A stretch of 64,000 nucleotides of DNA from GCA-2718815 sp963578105. GTDB taxonomy: Bacteria; Planctomycetota; Planctomycetia; Pirellulales; Pirellulaceae. The notes beneath the pieces were generated by a model. It had not been told where the DNA came from, did not search any database, and worked only from the letters and a program-made list of their open reading frames with translations. This document shows, one piece after another, positions 59,839 to 64,000 of this stretch. Both the position numbers and the translations under genes were made by a program. The first letter of the stretch is position 1, and each line of letters begins with the position of its first letter. Location: assembly GCA_963578105.1 (NCBI GenBank), contig CAUZBP010000005.1, positions 1 through 64,000 on the forward strand. Direction: 5' to 3'.

Positions 59839-62253
59839 ATGTCTAGAAACCGTTCGAGGCCCATCCCCGGCAAACCGCGGCACCGGCAACTCGCGCTGTG
59901 GAAAAAGTTGCTGTTTACGACGGTGACCTGCCTTGCATTTTTTGCACTAGTGGAAGTCTCGCTTTGGGCGCTGGGCGTGGCGACGCTCGTCGCGAGAGAA
60001 GACCCCTTCCGGGGATTCTCGGGCCTGGTGACTGTCTTCGCCCGGGACGGCGAAGTGTATCGGACGCGGCGGGGCAATCTTGACACCTTCAACGATCAGT
60101 CATTTCTTGCCACAAAACCCCTGGACGGCTTTCGCATCTTCTGCCTGGGCGGCTCCAGTTCGCATGGCTTTCCCTGGGGCGCCCAGGCTGCTTTTACCGG
60201 CATCGTGGGCGATGCGCTGTCCGCGAGTCATCCGGAGTTGCACATCGAAGCGGTCAACGCCAGTGGCGTTTCCTACGCGATGCACCGGCTGAACATCGTC
60301 GCCGACGAACTGCTGGCCTACGAGCCGGACGCGCTGCTCGTCTACAGCGGACACAACGAATTTATCGAGCCTGCGTTTTTCGAGGCCCTCAAGCGCCGCG
60401 GTACGGCCCGCAACCGGCTGGAATATTTGCTGGCACATTCACGCGGGTTTTCCGCCATGCGATCTGCCGTGGAAGGCCTGCGAAACGAAAAACCTTCCGC
60501 GCATGAGCATTTCGAGACCCGCGTGCGGCGAGACAAGACGCGCGTCTTGTCCCGGCAAGAGAGGGCGGAGATCGTCACGGAGTACCGCTGGCGGTTGGAG
60601 CGTCTGGTCCGACGGGCCCGAGCAGCCGGTGTCAAGGTGCTCCTGGCGACGGTACCCTGCAACCTGCGCCAGTGGCGTCCCAGATCCTCGTCGATGGCGG
60701 GACTGCTAAGCGAAGCCGACCGCCAGAATTGGTCAGAGGCGTTCAGTTCCGGCAAGCGTCAGCTGAAGACTGGCGATTTCACGGTGGCAACCGCGCGCCT
60801 GGAGCAGGCAGCGCGGTTGGCTCCTCACCACGCCGAAACACAGTTCCTTCTGGGCCAAGCGTACGAGGGACTCGCCCGCTGGAACGACGCACGCACGGCC
60901 TACCAGCGGGCGTGTGACACGGACGACCTGCCAGATCGCCGCGTCTCGGGAATCAATGACGCCATCCGGGAGGTGGCCCGTGAAGAGGGGGTGTTGCTGG
61001 TGGACGTCGACCGCATTTTTGAGCAGCGCAGCGAACACGGCCTGGTCGGATTCAACCTCATCGAGGACTACGTCCACCCGACGTGGGAAGGACACGAACT
61101 CATTGCGTGGCACGTCTGGGAGGCGATGGAGCAGGCAGGCTGGTTCGGCATCAACTCGGCTGCAGACAGGGACCACTTCGACCACCTCGTGGCCCAGCGG
61201 CGGCGGCCCATGACCCAGAACGCCCAGTGGCTTTACAACCAAGGTGTTGTGCTCAAGCACCAGGGCCAGACTGCGGCGGCCATTGAAAAGTACCGTCAGG
61301 CGCTGACGGCGTCGCCCAACTTTTCCGCGGCATTGCAAAACCTGGCGGGACTCCTTAACGAGACCGGCCAACCCGCCGAAGCCATCGGTTTGTGCAAGCG
61401 ACTGGTAGAGATCGACCCGGCCAGCGCCGAGGCCCAAATCACCTTTGCCAGTGCCCTGGGAGGGCTGGGCCGCTTCGAGGAGGCCATACCGTATTGTCAG
61501 GAGGCCTTGCGACTCAAGCCGAATTTTGCCAGGGCCCACACCAACCTGGGCAACGCCCTGGGGGGCCTGGGGCGCTTCGAGGAGGCGGTGGTGCATTACA
61601 GGGAAGCGCTGCGGCTCCAGCCGGAACTTGCCGAGGTCCACAACAACTGGGGCAACGCACTGGCGGGCCTGGGGCGCGTCGAGGAGGCCGTCGCGCATTA
61701 CGAGGAGGCGCTGCGGCTGAAGCCGGACGACGCCAACGCCCACGACAACCTGGGTAACGCCCTGGCGGGCCTGGGACGCTCCGAGGAGGCCGTCGCACAT
61801 TTGGAGGAGGCGCTTTGGCTCCAGCCGGATGATGCCAAGACCCACAACCATCTGGGCAGCACCCTGGCGGGCCTGGAACGTTTCCAGGAAGCCGTCGCAC
61901 ATTACAAGCAGGCGCTGCGGCTGAAGCCGGACTACCTTGAGGCTGGCAACAACTACGCATGGCTGCTGGCGACGTGTCCCGACGCACAAGTTCGTGACGG
62001 GCAACAGGCGCTTGAGCTGGCCGACCGCGTGTCGAAAGTGACGAGGCATGGTACTGCCACTGTTCTGGATACCCTTGCTGCAGCCCATGCGGAGGTGGGA
62101 AATTTCGAGGAGGCCGTGCGGTGGCAGGAGAAGGCCGTACAGCTGGCACCAGGACCCCAACAGGACATTCTGCGCCGACGCCTCGAACTGTACAGGTCCG
62201 GTCAACCATTCCGCGAGGGCTCTCAGCAACCTGCGAACGGGAAAAACGATTAA
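59839..62253 (+). CDS. SGNH-fold protein with C-terminal TPR array, copy B
   Basis: An 804-residue paralogue of the gene at 51473-53746. It begins MSRNRSRPIPGKPRHRQLAL, then an N-terminal span (LLFTTVTCLAFFALVEVSLW). SGNH blocks are FCLGGSSSHGFPWGAQAAF, LLVYSGHNEFIEP and DYVHPTWEGHEL; VNASGVSYAMHRLNIV and ETRVRRD are shared exactly or nearly with copy A. TPR units run from about residue 480 to 700, with LGGLGRFEEAV-type units, then a tail LLATCPDAQVRDGQQALELADR that copy A lacks. The tail pattern recalls proteins with a terminal TPR plus helical cap. ATG 59839 is chosen over a TTG at 59809 by comparison with copy A. Substrate unknown. Confidence 0.85.
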   Translation: MSRNRSRPIPGKPRHRQLALWKKLLFTTVTCLAFFALVEVSLWALGVATLVAREDPFRGFSGLVTVFARDGEVYRTRRGNLDTFNDQSFLATKPLDGFRIFCLGGSSSHGFPWGAQAAFTGIVGDALSASHPELHIEAVNASGVSYAMHRLNIVADELLAYEPDALLVYSGHNEFIEPAFFEALKRRGTARNRLEYLLAHSRGFSAMRSAVEGLRNEKPSAHEHFETRVRRDKTRVLSRQERAEIVTEYRWRLERLVRRARAAGVKVLLATVPCNLRQWRPRSSSMAGLLSEADRQNWSEAFSSGKRQLKTGDFTVATARLEQAARLAPHHAETQFLLGQAYEGLARWNDARTAYQRACDTDDLPDRRVSGINDAIREVAREEGVLLVDVDRIFEQRSEHGLVGFNLIEDYVHPTWEGHELIAWHVWEAMEQAGWFGINSAADRDHFDHLVAQRRRPMTQNAQWLYNQGVVLKHQGQTAAAIEKYRQALTASPNFSAALQNLAGLLNETGQPAEAIGLCKRLVEIDPASAEAQITFASALGGLGRFEEAIPYCQEALRLKPNFARAHTNLGNALGGLGRFEEAVVHYREALRLQPELAEVHNNWGNALAGLGRVEEAVAHYEEALRLKPDDANAHDNLGNALAGLGRSEEAVAHLEEALWLQPDDAKTHNHLGSTLAGLERFQEAVAHYKQALRLKPDYLEAGNNYAWLLATCPDAQVRDGQQALELADRVSKVTRHGTATVLDTLAAAHAEVGNFEEAVRWQEKAVQLAPGPQQDILRRRLELYRSGQPFREGSQQPANGKND

Positions 62254-62265
62254 GAGCTTATCCCC

Positions 62266-62310
62266 AAACCCGGAGCGCGAGGCTCCAGCTTCTGCCTGGT
62301 GCTGGCCGCT
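62266..62310. repeat. Inverted-repeat element after TPR-SGNH copy B (REP-like)
   Basis: GGAGC (62272-62276) and GCTCC (62282-62286) can form a short hairpin around GCGAG, preceded by CCC, and followed by CCAGCTTCTGCC and GGTGCTGGCC twice (62298 and 62313 region). It lies 20 bases after the stop. Short palindromes of this GC-rich type are dispersed in several planctomycete genomes; with a single copy here that is only a suggestion. Confidence 0.35.
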
Positions 62311-62522
62311 CTGTTGGTGCTGGCCCGCGTAAGGTTTTAAATTGTTAAAGAGCGGTGAAGGCAGTCACGCCCAGTGCATCTGAGCGCCGCCGCCCTTGGT
62401 CTTTTTTCCTTGCCTTCACTATTTCCTCCTTGTCGGGTCCAGATCTGTCGGCGGAAATCAAATTTCCTATCCGTTGACTATCTCCATTCCGCCGAATTCT
62501 CGATCCTCGCGGGGATCGGATT

Positions 62523-64000
62523 TTACTGGCTCCCCCCGTCACCTTGGCTGCCGGCTGGCAGGGGGACCTGCTGATGCGACATCAGGTAGGCAAAAAGGTC
62601 CGCCGTCTGCTGCTCGTTCAGGACATCCAGCAACCCCTCGGGCATCAGCGAGAGACGGGTTGGCCGGGACTCGTCGATGTCGGCGGTGCGGATCACTACC
62701 ACCCCGGTGGGAGTCTGGACCTCCCAGGACTGTTGGGTCTTGCGGAGGACAACGCCATTGACCACACGGCCATCGGTCAGTAGCAGGCTGGTTACGCGAA
62801 AGCTTTCGGCCAGTGTGGCACTCGGATCGACGATGTTTTCAAGCAGGTACTGCAGGCTGTTTCGCTGGGCCCCGGTCAGGTCCGGTGCCATCTTCTCTCC
62901 GCGGCCAAACAGCGTGTGGCACTTGCCACAGCTCTTGTCCCAGAGCAGCCGGCCGTTGGAAGGGTCTGCATCGGCAAACGCGGTCCGGTCCAGTTGCTCC
63001 CGCAGCTTCTCGATTCGCTGCCTCTTGTCAGCCGTGATCGGTCGCAGTTCCGGCCAGGTCCTGCCCAGCAGCTCGAGCAGTCGCGGGTCCTCGTATCCCT
63101 GCATCTGGCGAATCTGGGAAACTGTCACCTGCCGGTAATCGATCTTGCCCTCTACGACCGCCTCCATCATGGCCACCGCCGAAGTGGGGCGTGTTGCCAG
63201 GGTCTCGATCACCGCCTCGCGACCACGGCCGCGGAGCCGGCCATAGGCGTCAAGCAGGATCCGGGTCATCTGCTCCGGCGCCAGCATGGCGATGCCGCGT
63301 ACCGCCTCGGCCACCACGTTCCGGTCCCCCAGTTGCTTTTCCAGCAGTGGAAGCAGGCCCTCGGCTCGTGCATTGACCAGCGAGCGGATCGCTGCCTGCC
63401 GCGAGGCGCTGTCGTTCCGGCCGGAGGCGACGAGCTCTTTCAGCTGCTCAACCCCGCGCCCGTCGCCAAACACCACCCCCAGCTGCTGAACCCGTTGCTG
63501 GACCATTCCAGATTCGGAGCTGGCCAGCACGCTTTGCACCGCCGGCCAGTCTTCCGGCTGGGGCGCCCGGGGCCATGACTTGAGCGCGTCAAACAGCCCA
63601 CTGAGAATATCCTCCTGCTGGTTTGTCGCCATCGTGGGCAGGGCCTGGACCAGGCGGTTGACCGCCCGCCCGTTCTGCTCCGGGTCCTCTCCCAGGCGAC
63701 GGCTGATATACCGGCGCACCTGGGCCTGGCGGGCCGTGACAGCCAGCCTTACTCCCTCCTCGGCGTTGCCCCCCACCGCTTTTTCCACGCCATACCAGAT
63801 CATCAGTGGTAGCACGCGGTCGGTGGCAAATTCCTCGCGGGCGACCAGCTGCCGGGCAATCGGCCAGACCTGCCCGGCTGGTAAACGCTGCAGTGCCGAG
63901 GCGAGGTAGCAGAGGACCAGGCCCGAGTCATCCCTGCCGGCCCGGTCGGCCAGGGCGATGATTACCTGGCCTGGAACCTGTGGATCCTCCACCAGCAGCC
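62523..64000 (-). CDS. PVC-type heme-binding protein with HEAT-like repeats, N-terminus beyond window
   Basis: The last roughly 490 residues of a longer protein; the frame is open to base 64000, so the N-terminal part is outside. The visible part has HEAT/ARM-like helical repeats (about 62-340 of this fragment), for example ASRQAAIRSLVNARAEGLLPLLEKQL. Then a c-type heme motif CGKCHTLFGRGEKMAPDLTG, and the domain after it (LLENIVDPSATLAESFRVTSLLLTDGRVVNGVV through LNEQQTADLFAYLMS) is the planctomycete/PVC heme-binding C-terminal domain. This matches the family in which a sorbosone-dehydrogenase-like propeller precedes HEAT repeats. Export is likely. It is G+C-rich relative to the housekeeping block. 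Confidence 0.88.
   Translation of the reverse strand, partial: LLVEDPQVPGQVIIALADRAGRDDSGLVLCYLASALQRLPAGQVWPIARQLVAREEFATDRVLPLMIWYGVEKAVGGNAEEGVRLAVTARQAQVRRYISRRLGEDPEQNGRAVNRLVQALPTMATNQQEDILSGLFDALKSWPRAPQPEDWPAVQSVLASSESGMVQQRVQQLGVVFGDGRGVEQLKELVASGRNDSASRQAAIRSLVNARAEGLLPLLEKQLGDRNVVAEAVRGIAMLAPEQMTRILLDAYGRLRGRGREAVIETLATRPTSAVAMMEAVVEGKIDYRQVTVSQIRQMQGYEDPRLLELLGRTWPELRPITADKRQRIEKLREQLDRTAFADADPSNGRLLWDKSCGKCHTLFGRGEKMAPDLTGAQRNSLQYLLENIVDPSATLAESFRVTSLLLTDGRVVNGVVLRKTQQSWEVQTPTGVVVIRTADIDESRPTRLSLMPEGLLDVLNEQQTADLFAYLMSHQQVPLPAGSQGDGGSQ

Noticed and set aside
60733..62229. 498-residue minus-strand frame
   Set aside because: It is antisense to TPR-SGNH copy B. Its repeated VVVGLG-type units are the mirror of the TPR DNA repeats.
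51473..62253. A composite transposon bounded by the two TPR-SGNH copies
   Set aside because: No transposase, terminal inverted repeats or target duplications were seen. The inverted arms are genes, not insertion sequences.
1..64000. tRNA, rRNA, SRP RNA, CRISPR array, prophage or insertion sequence
   Set aside because: I scanned intergenic regions for T-arm (GTTCGA-type) patterns, the SRP RNA loop and spaced direct repeats, and for transposase or integrase motifs, and found none that would stand up. This was by eye and could miss divergent cases.

Overview
The window looks like a chromosomal segment of a planctomycete (phylum Planctomycetota). The strongest signs are a DUF1501 protein, a PSCyt1/DUF1549/DUF1553 ('PSD1') protein with planctomycete cytochrome c motifs, the C-terminus of a PVC-type heme protein, TPR-SGNH hydrolases, a TatC with a long periplasmic insertion, a Cys-rich OmpL-like porin, and a protein arginine kinase pair (mcsA-mcsB). 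I saw no tRNA, rRNA, CRISPR array, transposase or phage gene.

Layout. 0-3 kb (minus): ispF, cysS and ruvC (cut by the left edge). 3.3-11 kb: a three-gene ABC-2 exporter, then a TIM-barrel protein, a UbiA-like membrane protein and an alkaline-phosphatase-superfamily protein on the plus strand, facing a TatD-like hydrolase and an 89-residue protein. Together the last five resemble a reduced ebo (metabolite traffic) cluster, and this is the best candidate for a little-described system here. 11.8-13.2 kb: a membrane-anchored coiled-coil protein. 13.6-22.1 kb: a plus-strand information-processing block (polA, coaE, rho, PDZ protein, ribH, nusB, ftsY). 22.5-30.7 kb: porin with a strong terminator, PII, tatC, small lipoprotein, rluB-type pseudouridine synthase, pyrK, rpsT, TPR protein. 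31-38.9 kb: cobA-hemD fusion, a Tat-exported terpene-cyclase-like barrel, a deacetylase-like protein, class V aminotransferase, coaD, mcsB, mcsA. 39-49.9 kb: trpE, a degenerate sulfatase-like protein, a PlsC-like acyltransferase with cdsA, a gluzincin-type peptidase, mutT, fabI, and a sigma-54 activator.

50-64 kb is different: it is accessory, planctomycete-specific and richer in G+C. It carries an SGNH hydrolase, two close TPR-SGNH paralogues in opposite orientation, and between them the DUF1501 and PSD1 genes. The right edge cuts a HEAT/c-type cytochrome protein.

The housekeeping genes cover DNA repair and replication, transcription termination, protein export, lipid synthesis (fabI, plsC-like, cdsA, ispF), cofactors (coaE, coaD, ribH, cobA-hemD) and nitrogen signalling (PII). 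Sequence oddities worth checking are an ispF gene whose only plausible start is ACG, a PII protein with Leu at position 51, and short perfect tandem duplications in several upstream regions. No searches were run. Family calls come from motifs read by eye.
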